64,000 bases of DNA, taken from the NCBI GenBank assembly GCA_910587715.1, contig CAJUMV010000012.1, positions 23,045 to 87,044 of the forward strand, written 5' to 3'. Under the pieces are notes generated by a model. That model was not told the origin of the DNA and ran no database searches. It saw only the letters and a list, made by a program, of their open reading frames with translations. Positions 17,826 through 27,591 of the stretch are shown piece after piece. Origin of the DNA: an uncultured Lachnospiraceae bacterium. GTDB lineage: Bacteria > Bacillota > Clostridia > Lachnospirales > Lachnospiraceae. Within the stretch, counting starts at the first letter, position 1; the number at the start of each line of letters is the position of its first letter. The position numbers were made by a program, and so were the translations under genes.

Positions 17826-19016
17826 ATGAACAGGAAAATAACGACAAAACGAGAAGATAGATCAGGAAGCATAGCAGAAAGACAGCGTGACACAGGGAAG
17901 GCGGGAACGGGACGCCTGCGTATCGCGCGGACACTCACCGCCGCTTTTGCGGCGCTCCTCCTCCCCCTGCTCGTGCCGGTGACGGCGCTTGCCGGGGACA
18001 TAAACAGTGCGGAGCAGGGCGTCCTTGACGCCATCTCCGAGAAGCAGGAGTACGAGGGCGCCTACTACAAGGTGACGGACGGCTATATAGCAAAAGTCAC
18101 CGAGTATCTCTCCCGTGACGGCATCGACATGGGCAGACGGGAGGCAAACGACTACATCGCCCAGTTCCGGAGCAACATCGGCGTGGGCATCGCCTCGGGC
18201 TACATGGAAAAGGTGGGTGATGTGGAAAGCGCGGACCCGGGCGCCGGAAATGCAGGCGGCAGCACGGATGAGGCTACAGGGACTGGCACGGATAACGGCA
18301 GCGGCACAGGCAGCGGAGCGGGGACAGGAGACGGCACAGAGAGCGGTACAGGCGAAAACAGTGGTACCGGCACGGGAAATGATGCGGCTGCGGGAAGCGG
18401 CTCCGGCAGCGCGGCAGGCATAGGGACGGACCCGGAAGGTGACGGTCCGGTCGTTGACAACACCATCGGTTCCACATTGGAGGGCGCCGTAGAGTATGTG
18501 GTGCTCCCCATGGATGAGGAGACGATGTACGTGCAGGGCACGGAGTCCCTGTCCGTGCACGAGGAGGCATACAAGGATTCCCCTGTCATCGGGGAGGTGA
18601 AGGAAGGGGAGCCCGTCAAGGTCACCGGCGGGGCGAGCACCGGCTGGGCACAGATAGCCTTCGGGGAAAAGACAGGCTATGTATCCGCTGCCTACCTGCG
18701 CACACAGGGATATATGGACAGGAAGGAAGCGGAAAAGAAGGCGGAGGAAGAAGCGAAGAAAGCGGAAGAAGAGAAAGCCGCGGAGGAAGCGAGAAAAGCG
18801 GAAGAAGCGAAGGCTGCGGAGGAAGCGAAAAAAGCGGAAGAAGCTAGGATTGCCGAGGAAGAGGCGGCGCAGGCAAAGGACTACTCCAACGCGAAGCCCG
18901 TAGAGAACTCCATCAATTTAGGTCTGATAGCGCTGGTGGTCGTAGTGGTGATCGCGGTCATACTCGGGGGCGTGCTCTTTTACCATAAAAAGAACAGCAG
19001 ATCCGGGAAGAGATAG
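17826..19016 (+). CDS. Membrane-anchored SH3-domain protein at head of EPS locus
   Basis: A 396-residue exported protein. An unusually long basic N-terminus (about 31 residues) precedes a hydrophobic signal segment ending VTALAGD near residue 58. Next come a helical domain (about 60-130), a Gly/Ser/Thr-rich linker (about 135-205), a bacterial SH3 domain (about 218-297, with GWAQIAFGEKTGYVSAAYL), a charged Lys/Ala/Glu coiled coil (about 300-350) and one transmembrane helix before a basic cytoplasmic tail. SH3b domains usually bind cell-wall peptides, so it may link polymer assembly to the wall; that is inference. High-GC codon use matches the next four genes. It has no strong ribosome site. 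Confidence 0.75.
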   Translation: MNRKITTKREDRSGSIAERQRDTGKAGTGRLRIARTLTAAFAALLLPLLVPVTALAGDINSAEQGVLDAISEKQEYEGAYYKVTDGYIAKVTEYLSRDGIDMGRREANDYIAQFRSNIGVGIASGYMEKVGDVESADPGAGNAGGSTDEATGTGTDNGSGTGSGAGTGDGTESGTGENSGTGTGNDAAAGSGSGSAAGIGTDPEGDGPVVDNTIGSTLEGAVEYVVLPMDEETMYVQGTESLSVHEEAYKDSPVIGEVKEGEPVKVTGGASTGWAQIAFGEKTGYVSAAYLRTQGYMDRKEAEKKAEEEAKKAEEEKAAEEARKAEEAKAAEEAKKAEEARIAEEEAAQAKDYSNAKPVENSINLGLIALVVVVVIAVILGGVLFYHKKNSRSGKR

Positions 19017-19036
19017 TCCGGGGCGGATTTGGGAAG

Positions 19037-19765
19037 ATGGCACATTATACAGACATACACAGCCATATCCTGCCGGGCGTTGACGACGGCGCGGCGGATA
19101 GGGAAATGACAATGGAGATGATCGACGCGGCGTACGCCCAAGGCGTGCGGGTGATGATAGCGACGCCTCATTACTACCCGGGACATGTGAAACACCCGAG
19201 GGAATACGTGGATCAGGTGTTTCAGGAGACCGTATCGGTGGTAAAAGAGAAGTATGCGGACCTGGCGCTTTATCCCGGCAATGAAGTCTACTATCGTGAG
19301 GGGGCTCTAGAGAAGCTGCTCGATAAGAGAGTGCATACGCTGGCGGATACCCCTTACGTGCTGCTGGAGTTTTCACCCGGCGCCCACATAAACGTGCTGC
19401 GCGGTGCGGTGCGCGGATGCGTGGAAGCCGGATACTATCCGGTACTGGCACATATCGAGAGATACCAGTGCCTGTGGAAGAACGAGAAGGCTGTGGAGGA
19501 GCTGGTGCGGATGGGCGCCTACATGCAGGTGAACGCGGAGAACTTCACGGAAGGGTTCTTTTCGGCGCGGCGGCGGTGGTGCCTGAAACTGGCAGGGGAA
19601 GGCCTCATGCATTTCCTCGCGAGCGACGCCCACAACACAAAGGAACGCTGCCCCAACATAAAACAGGCGGCGGATTATCTGGAGGGAAAGCTGGATGAGG
19701 GGACATTCCGCAAGATCATGTATGACAATCCGGCAAGGCTCTTAAAGGGAGAATATTTGAGGTAA
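19037..19765 (+). CDS. CpsB/CapC-type PHP tyrosine-protein phosphatase
   Basis: A 242-residue PHP-fold metal-dependent phosphatase. It shows the metal-binding motif DIHSHILPGVDDGA at residues 6-19, ATPHYYPG, LAHIERYQ and the C-terminal SDAHN. In Gram-positive capsule loci such enzymes dephosphorylate the tail of the CpsD-type kinase and so control chain length and export. The cognate Wzz-type protein and kinase are the next two genes, which supports the role. The start has only a weak ribosome site, 20 bases after the SH3 gene. Confidence 0.92.
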   Translation: MAHYTDIHSHILPGVDDGAADREMTMEMIDAAYAQGVRVMIATPHYYPGHVKHPREYVDQVFQETVSVVKEKYADLALYPGNEVYYREGALEKLLDKRVHTLADTPYVLLEFSPGAHINVLRGAVRGCVEAGYYPVLAHIERYQCLWKNEKAVEELVRMGAYMQVNAENFTEGFFSARRRWCLKLAGEGLMHFLASDAHNTKERCPNIKQAADYLEGKLDEGTFRKIMYDNPARLLKGEYLR

Positions 19766-19836
19766 GAACAGTACAGACAGGAACGGGAATGTCCGGGGAG
19801 ACACGGCGTGCCTGTCACGGACATTGGGAGGAACGA

Positions 19837-20592
19837 ATGAACAACCAGGAAGAAACAGTAGAAATAGATCTGCTAGAGATACTGTACCTGCTCGGCAGGC
19901 GGATATGGAGCATACTGGCGGCAGGCGTGGCGGTCGGGCTGGTGGCAGGGCTCGTGACCCATTACGGGATCGAGGAGAAATACAGTTCGACCTCGAAGCT
20001 CTACATCCTGTCCACATCGACGTCGATCACGTCGCTTGCGGACATACAGGTGGGGACGTCTTTGACCAAGGACTATATCGAGCTGGTACAGAGCAGGCCC
20101 GTGGTGGAGGAAGTGATACAGAACCTGAACCTGAACCGCACTTATGAGGAAGTCTTAAAACAGATGACCTTCTCAAACCCCAACGACACCCGCATCCTTG
20201 TAATGACGGCGGAAGACCCGGACCCGGTGCTGGCGAAGGACATCGTGGATGAGTTCGCCAAAGTGGCGAGGACGAACATCTCCACCATCATGAAGACCGA
20301 AGAACCAAGCGTCGTGGAGCTCGGGTACATCACAAACAAGCCCGTGAGCCCGAACCTGTTAAAGAATACTATCATCGGCGTGCTGCTAGGGATCTTTGTC
20401 ATGTCCGCCATCGTGGTCGTGCTCTATATGGTGGATGATTCGGTGAAGAGCTCGGATGACATCGAGAAGTACCTGGGACTGAACACGCTGACGAGCATCC
20501 CGCTCTTAGAGGACGAAGGGGACACCCAGAAGAAGAGCGGTATAAAAGTCCCGTTTGGAAAGAAAGCGGCGGGAAAAGGGAAAAAGAAGTAA
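19837..20592 (+). CDS. Wzz/CapA-type chain-length determinant (kinase activator)
   Basis: A 251-residue polysaccharide co-polymerase. It has two transmembrane helices (about residues 24-46 and 168-192) flanking an extracytoplasmic domain, and the conserved NKPVSPN proline segment before the second helix, as in Wzz family proteins. A basic cytoplasmic tail ends in a Lys/Gly run. It should set polymer length and activate the separate tyrosine kinase encoded next. ATG 19837 follows GGGAGG; an in-frame upstream ATG at 19789 would add a non-conserved extension. Confidence 0.9.
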   Translation: MNNQEETVEIDLLEILYLLGRRIWSILAAGVAVGLVAGLVTHYGIEEKYSSTSKLYILSTSTSITSLADIQVGTSLTKDYIELVQSRPVVEEVIQNLNLNRTYEEVLKQMTFSNPNDTRILVMTAEDPDPVLAKDIVDEFAKVARTNISTIMKTEEPSVVELGYITNKPVSPNLLKNTIIGVLLGIFVMSAIVVVLYMVDDSVKSSDDIEKYLGLNTLTSIPLLEDEGDTQKKSGIKVPFGKKAAGKGKKK

Positions 20593-20652
20593 GAAGCACG
20601 GGCAGCGGAAATAAGAAGCAGGAAATACCGGAAATGATACAGGAGGAAATAA

Positions 20653-21498
20653 ATGGCTAACAGCATCTTGTTCCAGAATTTGGAAAAACAGACTTACGCC
20701 AGAAGGGAGGCGTTCAATTCCCTGCGCACGAACCTGCAGTTCTGCGGGGTGGACAATAAGGTGATCATGTTCACGAGCTGTACGCCCGACGAAGGCAAGA
20801 GCACCGTGACCATGGAGCTGGCAAGGTCCCTAAACGACGACGGCAAGAAGGTGGTACTGGTGGACGCGGACTTGCGCAAGTCCGTATTCGTGGGAAGATA
20901 CCGCATCCATTCCGAGGAGACCATGTTCGGGCTGTCCCACTACCTGTCCGGGCAGAAAAAGATGGATGAGGTGATAAACCATACGAACATAGAGAACCTT
21001 GACATGATCATCGCCGGACCCGTGGCGCCCAACCCAACGGAACTGTTGGGGCGTGAACTGTTCGTGAACCTCCTCGCGGCACTGAAGGAACGCTATGACG
21101 TAGTGCTGGTAGACTGCCCGCCCCTCGGATGGGTAATCGATGCCGCGGTGGTCGCGCCGAACTGTGACGGCGTGGTGCTCGTGGTGGAGAGCGGGGCGAT
21201 CAGCTACCGTTACCTGCAGGATGTGAAAAAGCAGCTGGAAGTGACCGGCGTCAACATCCTCGGCGTGGTGCTCAACAAAGTGAAGGTGGAGGGCGGCGGC
21301 TACTATAACCGCTACTATTCCGGTCATTACAAAGGCTACTATAACAAGTACGGCAGATATGGCTACGGGCGTTATGGCAAATATGGCAAGTACGGGGAAT
21401 ACGGACATTATGGGGAAGAACCCACCGAGCCCCTTGAAGACGTAGCCGCTTCCTCCGGGGAAACCGCAGAAAAACCGGGGGGGGGGTATAACGGGTAA
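20653..21498 (+). CDS. CpsD/CapB-type BY-kinase with tyrosine-rich tail ending in a poly-G tract
   Basis: A 281-residue bacterial tyrosine autokinase. It has Walker A TPDEGKSTVT, Walker A' VVLVDADLR and Walker B DVVLVDCPPLG. The C-terminal tail from about residue 217 is exceptionally rich in Tyr and Gly (about fifteen tyrosines), the usual autophosphorylation cluster. The coding end contains ten consecutive G (21477-21486). In the present frame it ends seven codons after the tract begins. With nine G the frame stays open to a stop at 21557-21559, giving a four-base GTGA overlap with the next gene. The long form may therefore be the ancestral or phase-on form. AGGAGG precedes the ATG. Confidence 0.92.
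   Translation: MANSILFQNLEKQTYARREAFNSLRTNLQFCGVDNKVIMFTSCTPDEGKSTVTMELARSLNDDGKKVVLVDADLRKSVFVGRYRIHSEETMFGLSHYLSGQKKMDEVINHTNIENLDMIIAGPVAPNPTELLGRELFVNLLAALKERYDVVLVDCPPLGWVIDAAVVAPNCDGVVLVVESGAISYRYLQDVKKQLEVTGVNILGVVLNKVKVEGGGYYNRYYSGHYKGYYNKYGRYGYGRYGKYGKYGEYGHYGEEPTEPLEDVAASSGETAEKPGGGYNG
21477..21486 (+). repeat. Poly-G tract (G10) in kinase 3' end
   Basis: Ten G in a row. Slippage by one base changes the C-terminal end: minus one extends the protein by about 23 residues, including one more tyrosine; plus one ends it within two codons. Position and length are seen directly; variability is inferred. Confidence 0.7.
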
Positions 21499-21555
21499 CG
21501 AAAAAGCGATTGATTTTGACAAACTCTATCAGAATGTCAGGAAGGAGAATGAACG

Positions 21556-22953
21556 GTGAAAGAACGTCATCAGAAAAACAGGACCAGAAAGAACCATTTT
21601 TCAAGGATATCCTCTGCGTCAATTGTGCTGCTGCAGCTTCTGATGTTCGGGTATATCTGGCTCTCTTACTATAACCTGTATGCTTTCCGCACGCACCGCC
21701 TGACGGGAGGGGTGGTATCGCTTCTTCTTTACTACATCATTTACAGCAGGCTTGTGCGGATTTACAGGGCTGACAAAGTGGCGCAGTACTCCATCGGGGA
21801 GACCGTCTTTTCCCAGCTCCTCGCCTTTGGCATTACGGACCTGATCTTTTATGTGGAATGCTGTTTTATCGCGCGCAGGTATGTCTCCATCCTGCCGGGG
21901 ACCCTCACGGTGGTGGTGCAGTTCCTCGTCACCTGCCTGTGGGCGGTCATTGCCAAGAGATATTATCTGGGGCACATCACGCCGCAGGAGACCGTTGTCA
22001 TCTATGGGGACTTGAGCGTGAAAGGGTTCCTGCGAAAGATAGAGGAAAAGCCGTGGAACCTCTTCAACATCCATAAGAAGGTGTCCGCGGGGGAAGGCAT
22101 GGAGGCGTTAAAGGCAGCCATAGACTGCTCGGAGACCGTCATCCTCTACCAGATAGATTACAGCTTACGGGAAGAGCTGATGTATTACTGCATCAACCAG
22201 CAGAAGGTGTTCTATGTGACGCCCACCATCACGGATATTGTGGCGAGCGGTTTTGAGAACCGCCATTTCATAGACAGCCCCCTGATGAAATATAACTGCT
22301 ATCAGGAGTCCCTTGTACAGGCCATCTTCAAACGGTGCCTGGATATCGGCGTGTCCCTGTTCGGGCTCATCGTCACCCTGCCAATCACCCTGCTCACGAT
22401 GCTTGCCATCAAGTTAGAGGACGGCGGCAACATCTTTTTCAGACAGGAGCGCTACACGAAGGACTGGAAACGGTTCTCCATCATCAAGTTCCGCAGCATG
22501 GTCATGGACGCGGAGAAGGACGGGGCGCAGCTGTGCAGCGCGAATGACAGCCGGATAACGAGAGTGGGTGCGGTCATCAGACGCTTCCGCATTGACGAGA
22601 TCCCCCAGCTGCTCAATGTGCTTAAGGGAGACATGACGCTCGTCGGTCCCAGACCCGAGCGGGTGGAGAACGTGGAGAAATACACGGAGGAGATGCCCCA
22701 GTTCGCGTACCGCCTGCAGGTGAAGGGCGGGCTGACTGGCTATGCGCAGCTCTACGGGAAATATAACACGAGCGCTTATGACAAGCTGCGGCTGGATCTG
22801 ATATACATAGAGAACAGGAGCCTGATACTTGACCTGAAGCTCATCATGCTGACCTTAAAGATGCTGTTCATCCCAGAGAGCACGGAAGGGTTCAGCGAGG
22901 AGGCAGTAGGGCTGATGCAGGTGGAGCTGAAGAAGAGGGATCTGACGGCATGA
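21556..22953 (+). CDS. Priming polyprenyl-phosphate glycosyl-1-phosphate transferase
   Basis: A 465-residue initiating enzyme of exopolysaccharide synthesis that moves a sugar-1-phosphate onto undecaprenyl phosphate. The N-terminal half has four hydrophobic segments. One more helix near residue 265 precedes the catalytic domain with FFRQERYTKDWKRFSIIKFR, the LVGPRPER motif and VKGGLTGYAQLYG at the end, as in WbaP/WcaJ-type enzymes. GTG 21556 is preceded by AGGAAGGAG eight bases upstream, which lies inside the potential extension of the kinase gene. Sugar specificity is not clear. Confidence 0.93.
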   Translation: MKERHQKNRTRKNHFSRISSASIVLLQLLMFGYIWLSYYNLYAFRTHRLTGGVVSLLLYYIIYSRLVRIYRADKVAQYSIGETVFSQLLAFGITDLIFYVECCFIARRYVSILPGTLTVVVQFLVTCLWAVIAKRYYLGHITPQETVVIYGDLSVKGFLRKIEEKPWNLFNIHKKVSAGEGMEALKAAIDCSETVILYQIDYSLREELMYYCINQQKVFYVTPTITDIVASGFENRHFIDSPLMKYNCYQESLVQAIFKRCLDIGVSLFGLIVTLPITLLTMLAIKLEDGGNIFFRQERYTKDWKRFSIIKFRSMVMDAEKDGAQLCSANDSRITRVGAVIRRFRIDEIPQLLNVLKGDMTLVGPRPERVENVEKYTEEMPQFAYRLQVKGGLTGYAQLYGKYNTSAYDKLRLDLIYIENRSLILDLKLIMLTLKMLFIPESTEGFSEEAVGLMQVELKKRDLTA

Positions 22954-23021
22954 GGGGAGCTGGTAGAGAGACATATTAATCAATTTGATTTGGCATAGAA
23001 GATAGAGAGGAAAAACAGAAA

Positions 23022-24188
23022 ATGAAGATTTGTATTTTAGCAAGTCGATTTCCTTTTCCTGAGAACGGCGGAGATACGTTGCGCATAAATAGTATTGCAC
23101 GTTATCTGAAGTCAAAAGGCTTTGATTTGATTTTAATTTCCTTTTGTAATGGCGAAATAAAATTGGAGAAGGAGTATTTTGAACTATACGATACAATTTA
23201 TGTAGTAAAGCATTCAAGATTATCCGCATTTATATTTTCTGCTTTGGCTATTCTTTGTGGAAAACCGATTCAGTGTGGGTACTATTTTTCGCCTAAATTT
23301 GCTAGTCAGGTAAGAAAGACGGAGCAAATGGATTCACCTGATAAATATATAGCCCATCTTTTACGGACAACCTCCTATGTCGAAAATAGGCGAATGAGCA
23401 GAAAAGTCATTGTAGAAATGACAGATGCGTTGTCAAGAACATATTCCCTTTCCAATCAATCAGAAGGCTTCAATATAAAGAAATATATTTATAAAATAGA
23501 AAAAAGTTTGATTCGCAGATATGAGAAGAAAGTGATTCAGTATTTTCCCAAAATAGTGCTTGTCTCAGCGAACGATATAGAATACCTGAGATTACAAAAT
23601 GGTCTTGGCGGTGATAACCTCATATGCCATACGAATGGGGTTGGGTGCAGGCGTTATGTGAATAATACTTGGAATAGAAATAAAATTGGTTTTGTTGGGA
23701 ACATGCGTACACTTCAAAATCAGGATGCAGTTTTGTTTTTTGTAAAAGAAATTTTTCCGAGTATAAAACGCCAATGTCCGGACTCGGTTTTAGTAATAAT
23801 TGGTGCAGAACCTCCTAAAAAAATAAGAGCTCTTTCTGACAGTAAAAACATAATAGTAACAGGTTTCGTGGATGATTTAGAGAGCGAAATATCCGACTGC
23901 TGCGTATCGGTTGCTCCCATACGTATCGCAGCAGGAATTCAAAATAAAGTATTGGTATCAATGGCATGTGGAATTCCAGTGGTTTTAACAAGCTTGATCG
24001 CAAAAGCTATTCCAGAATTGGAAACGGGGCGGAACTGTATAATTGCAGATAAACCGGCAGAAATAGCAGATGCAGTTGTGAGAGTAATGCAAAATGAGGA
24101 CTATCGTGGGCAATTGTCCAAAGAGGGATGTCGAATAATAGATGAAAACTATTCGTGGAATAAGGTGCTTGATGGTTATGAAAATTAG
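23022..24188 (+). CDS. GT4-type glycosyltransferase
   Basis: A 388-residue GT-B fold enzyme. The N-terminus has the acceptor-side loop FPFPENGGDTLRIN. The C-terminal donor domain has GFVDDLESEISDC, then VSVAPIRIAAGIQNKVLVSMACGIPVV, which holds the glutamine/lysine and GIP segments of family 4. It probably adds one sugar to the lipid-linked repeat unit. It is the first gene of the AT-rich cassette: GC content drops sharply from the preceding gene, a usual sign of strain-specific, horizontally exchanged polysaccharide genes. Confidence 0.85.
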   Translation: MKICILASRFPFPENGGDTLRINSIARYLKSKGFDLILISFCNGEIKLEKEYFELYDTIYVVKHSRLSAFIFSALAILCGKPIQCGYYFSPKFASQVRKTEQMDSPDKYIAHLLRTTSYVENRRMSRKVIVEMTDALSRTYSLSNQSEGFNIKKYIYKIEKSLIRRYEKKVIQYFPKIVLVSANDIEYLRLQNGLGGDNLICHTNGVGCRRYVNNTWNRNKIGFVGNMRTLQNQDAVLFFVKEIFPSIKRQCPDSVLVIIGAEPPKKIRALSDSKNIIVTGFVDDLESEISDCCVSVAPIRIAAGIQNKVLVSMACGIPVVLTSLIAKAIPELETGRNCIIADKPAEIADAVVRVMQNEDYRGQLSKEGCRIIDENYSWNKVLDGYEN

Positions 24189-24197
24189 GAGCAAGAA

Positions 24198-25400
24198 ATG
24201 ATCAGTCTCAAGTATTTTTTTAATAAGGTTAAAGATGTAAGAGTGTCAGACTTAATTGCCGTGTTTCCAATGTTGACAGCGTTAGCGATTTCCCCTGTAT
24301 ATAAAAGCAGATATAAAGGAACTTGGCTTATATGTGAAGAACCAAAAGAAGCACGGGATAACGGCTATTGGTTTTTTCGAAAAATGTGTGAAAATCATTC
24401 CGAGCAACACTGTATATATGCGATTGACAAATCATCTGTTGATTATGCAAAAGTAAAAGATTTGGGTGAGGTAATACAGTATGGAAGTCTTAGACATTGG
24501 ATTATTTATTTTACCTGTCAGCATAATATTAGTTCACAAAAAGGCGGGAAACCCAATGCGGCATTATGCTCCTTTATTGAGTTGAATGGATTTTATAACG
24601 CGCATAATGTATTTTTGCAACATGGAATTATAATAAATGATTTGAAATGGCTGCATTCCGAATGTTCCCAATTTCAAATGTTTGTAGCGTCTGTGCCTTT
24701 AGAAAAAAATTTTATAATCGATGTATTTGGTTATAAAAAAGAAATTGTTAAATTAACTGGTCTCCCTCGGTTTGACAATTTACACAACGTGGTTGTTAAA
24801 AAAAATCGAATTATTATTATGCCAACTTGGAGACAATGGTTTACTTTGAAATCCAGAAAAAGGAGCGGGTTACAGAATGATTTTGCAGATTCTGAGTATT
24901 TATCAAAATGGAAAGAATTATTACAAAGTGAAAAATTGAATTACCTGATTGATAAGTTTCAGCTTGAAGTGATATTCTATCCGCATCGAAATATGCAGCG
25001 ATATTTAAAAAAGTTTTGTGAGAGATTAAACAGTAAAGTGGTTGTAGCCTCTTGGGAAGAGTACGATATTCAGGAATTACTAAAAACGTCGGAAATGATG
25101 ATAACTGATTATTCCAGTGTTTTTTTTGATATGATATATATGAAAAAACCGATTATATTTTATCAATTTGACAGAAAAGATTTTCGAAAGTTTCAGTATG
25201 AACAAGGATATTTTGACTATGAAAATACACCATTTGGGAAAAGCTATACAAAATTAAGTTTAGTTTTAGACGAACTTCAAAAAATAATAGAAAACGGATT
25301 TAGATGTACGGATGATTTTATGAGAGCACATAAAGAATATTTTAAATTTTATGATACTCAAAATTGTGAAAGGATTTTTAAAGCAATATGCGAGACTTGA
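24198..25400 (+). CDS. CDP-glycerol glycerophosphotransferase family protein
   Basis: A 400-residue TagB/TagF-like GT-B fold protein. Typical features are GTWLICEEP near residue 40, a VFLQHGIIINDLKW segment, LTGLPRFDN, IIIMPTWRQW, and the C-terminal ITDYSSVFFDMIYMKKPIIFYQFD with GYFDYENTPFG. Such enzymes transfer glycerol-phosphate (or a related polyol-phosphate) from CDP-glycerol, so the polymer may carry phosphoglycerol decorations or a teichoic-acid-like backbone. No CDP-glycerol synthesis gene lies in the window. The gene overlaps the next by 13 bases. Confidence 0.88.
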   Translation: MISLKYFFNKVKDVRVSDLIAVFPMLTALAISPVYKSRYKGTWLICEEPKEARDNGYWFFRKMCENHSEQHCIYAIDKSSVDYAKVKDLGEVIQYGSLRHWIIYFTCQHNISSQKGGKPNAALCSFIELNGFYNAHNVFLQHGIIINDLKWLHSECSQFQMFVASVPLEKNFIIDVFGYKKEIVKLTGLPRFDNLHNVVVKKNRIIIMPTWRQWFTLKSRKRSGLQNDFADSEYLSKWKELLQSEKLNYLIDKFQLEVIFYPHRNMQRYLKKFCERLNSKVVVASWEEYDIQELLKTSEMMITDYSSVFFDMIYMKKPIIFYQFDRKDFRKFQYEQGYFDYENTPFGKSYTKLSLVLDELQKIIENGFRCTDDFMRAHKEYFKFYDTQNCERIFKAICET

Positions 25401-26620
25401 AAACCTATAAATGGATCGTATTAATATTTTGCTATTATATTTATCCATTTGTTATTAATAGAGCGTCTCTTCTTAGTTATATAATTACTTACGGGATTCC
25501 TTTTATATATGTTATTTTTAATTATAACTTATCAGCCAAATTTATCGGAAAAGTAAAGAAAAGTCAGTTTCAGTGCTTGGCTTTAGTACTTCTTTTGACT
25601 TTTGCAAGCATGGTTTATCCGACACTTCATCATACAGATGATTTTAGCTATATCAGTGCGATTACTTTTGTTTTTAGGAAATTGCTTATTTATGTTTTTC
25701 TGTGCGAGGTTATTATAAAAAAATATAAAGAAAAATCAATTCCGGAAATATTTATGTATTATTTTTGTGTTGCTACCTTTTTATATGTACTATCTACTTT
25801 AATATTCTTGGGATTTGCACCATTGCGAACATTTTGGATGGAATGTGTAAGTAGTGAAAATATTACGGAATTGTATACCTCTGGCTATGGATATGTTACA
25901 CGAATTGGTTGGCAGGGCTTTTCTGGATTTCGTAATACATTAAGATGCAGTTTATCTATTGTATTTCTCTTTTATTTATATTATGAAAAACATATTATAA
26001 ATAATATTGGTTTTGCATTATTATTTGTATTCTCATTAATAGGCAATATGTTTTATGGAAGAAGCGGAATTGCTGTTTCAATTTTATGTATATTTGTTGC
26101 CTCATTATATTACAAAATTGTAAAAGTTACTGTGTTAGCCAAATGGATGTTTGCCCTTATTGCGGTATTTATGATGATAAGCTGGTTGAGGAATTTGAAT
26201 CCCCTTCTTAACCAATGGTATCTTTGGATGACAACTCCGTTTAAAAATCTTATTACTACGGGAAGCTTTAATAATATTTCTGTTGAAAGATTATTAGAAA
26301 ATATGATATTTATACCAGAGTTTAAAACACTAATAGTTGGAGACGGACGATATGTCTTTAATAATACATATTATATGAGGACCGACTCGGGATTTATGCG
26401 TCAAATATTATTTTGGGGACTACCTGGTACTATTTTAGCATATACGGCAACATTGCTTTCGATGAAACAATTTTTTAATACAAAGATGATGTTGCTGGTA
26501 ATTATTTCTTTTATATTGTTTGAAATCAAAGGTGAAGTTTACTATGAATTTATACCTTTAATGCTTAGTCTATCATTCTTGAAAAATTGGCAGGATAAAA
26601 CGAAGGTAAAAGTTAAATGA
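25388..26620 (+). CDS. Wzy-like O-antigen/EPS polymerase
   Basis: A 410-residue integral membrane protein with about ten to twelve hydrophobic helices and a large loop in the second half (around residues 270-340), the layout of Wzy polymerases and O-antigen ligases. Sequence identity in this family is low, so the call rests on topology and position between glycosyltransferases and a Wzx flippase. It would join lipid-linked repeat units outside the membrane. It overlaps both neighbours, which indicates one transcript. Confidence 0.72.
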   Translation: MRDLKTYKWIVLIFCYYIYPFVINRASLLSYIITYGIPFIYVIFNYNLSAKFIGKVKKSQFQCLALVLLLTFASMVYPTLHHTDDFSYISAITFVFRKLLIYVFLCEVIIKKYKEKSIPEIFMYYFCVATFLYVLSTLIFLGFAPLRTFWMECVSSENITELYTSGYGYVTRIGWQGFSGFRNTLRCSLSIVFLFYLYYEKHIINNIGFALLFVFSLIGNMFYGRSGIAVSILCIFVASLYYKIVKVTVLAKWMFALIAVFMMISWLRNLNPLLNQWYLWMTTPFKNLITTGSFNNISVERLLENMIFIPEFKTLIVGDGRYVFNNTYYMRTDSGFMRQILFWGLPGTILAYTATLLSMKQFFNTKMMLLVIISFILFEIKGEVYYEFIPLMLSLSFLKNWQDKTKVKVK

Positions 26621-27591
26621 CAAATGAAAAAGTTAGCGTAATCATGAGTACATATAAGGAAAAGAAAGAGTGGCTACGACTATCCATTGAATCCATATTA
26701 AAACAGTCATATCAAAATTTGGAATTCCTTATTATTATTGATGAGCCTGATAATTTAGAACTTAAAAATATTATTTATCGGTATGCTGTAAAAGATAATA
26801 GAATAAAAGTCTATGAGAATCAAGAAAACAAAGGTTTGGTTTATTCTCTCAATAAGGGACTGGAATTGGCTACAGGAAAATATATTGCACGGATGGATGC
26901 GGATGATATTTCTGAAAGTAATCGCATTGAAGAAGAACTTTGTTATTTACAAGAATACAATTTAGATTTGGTGGGAAGCGATATTATTGCCATAAATGAA
27001 AACTCTGATATTTTGCCCAAAGTTACATCAAAAATGCCTGTAAGTAGCCGATGTATAACCTTCATTTTGCGTTACAAGAGTTGCTTGATGCATCCTACGT
27101 GGTTGGGCAAGGCAGAACTATTTAAAAAGCTGTCCGGCTACAGAGATATAAAGTATTGTGAAGATTATGATTTTTTATTGCGAGCTGCTTTAATAGGAGC
27201 AAAAATGGGAAATATCCCCAGGACGCTTTTGAAATACAGATATAATTTTGATGGTATTTCAAGAAAGAACAAGACGGAACAAAGATGTATATCCTACTTT
27301 TTAAGTCAAAAAAGAAAGATTATAAATGAACTGAATCCGGCAACAATTAATGCATTCCCGTTTTCTGTAGACGGTCAAAAAGAAACTAGAAGACTGGAAA
27401 AATATTTTAGAATATCTAAAATTGCTCTGAAACACAAAATAAACGGAGATTATATAGATTTTTGCAAAAAGACTATAAAAATTTTGTGCATACCCTACGG
27501 AAGAAAAAGTGCTTACATAATTTTGCTAACGAAGCTGCTGGTAACATTAGATAGGAAGTTAAAAAAATATGAGGAACTTAAAAATGTTTAA
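26617..27591 (+). CDS. GT2-family glycosyltransferase
   Basis: A 324-residue GT-A enzyme. The start shows VSVIMSTYKEKKEWLRLSIE with the family ILKQSYQNLEF stretch, then a DxD-type ARMDADDIS near residue 93 that binds the metal and nucleotide sugar, and CEDYDFLLRA near residue 185. It probably adds a sugar during assembly of the repeat unit. The start overlaps the wzy stop by four bases (ATGA), giving coupled translation. Donor and acceptor are unknown. Confidence 0.88.
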   Translation: MTNEKVSVIMSTYKEKKEWLRLSIESILKQSYQNLEFLIIIDEPDNLELKNIIYRYAVKDNRIKVYENQENKGLVYSLNKGLELATGKYIARMDADDISESNRIEEELCYLQEYNLDLVGSDIIAINENSDILPKVTSKMPVSSRCITFILRYKSCLMHPTWLGKAELFKKLSGYRDIKYCEDYDFLLRAALIGAKMGNIPRTLLKYRYNFDGISRKNKTEQRCISYFLSQKRKIINELNPATINAFPFSVDGQKETRRLEKYFRISKIALKHKINGDYIDFCKKTIKILCIPYGRKSAYIILLTKLLVTLDRKLKKYEELKNV

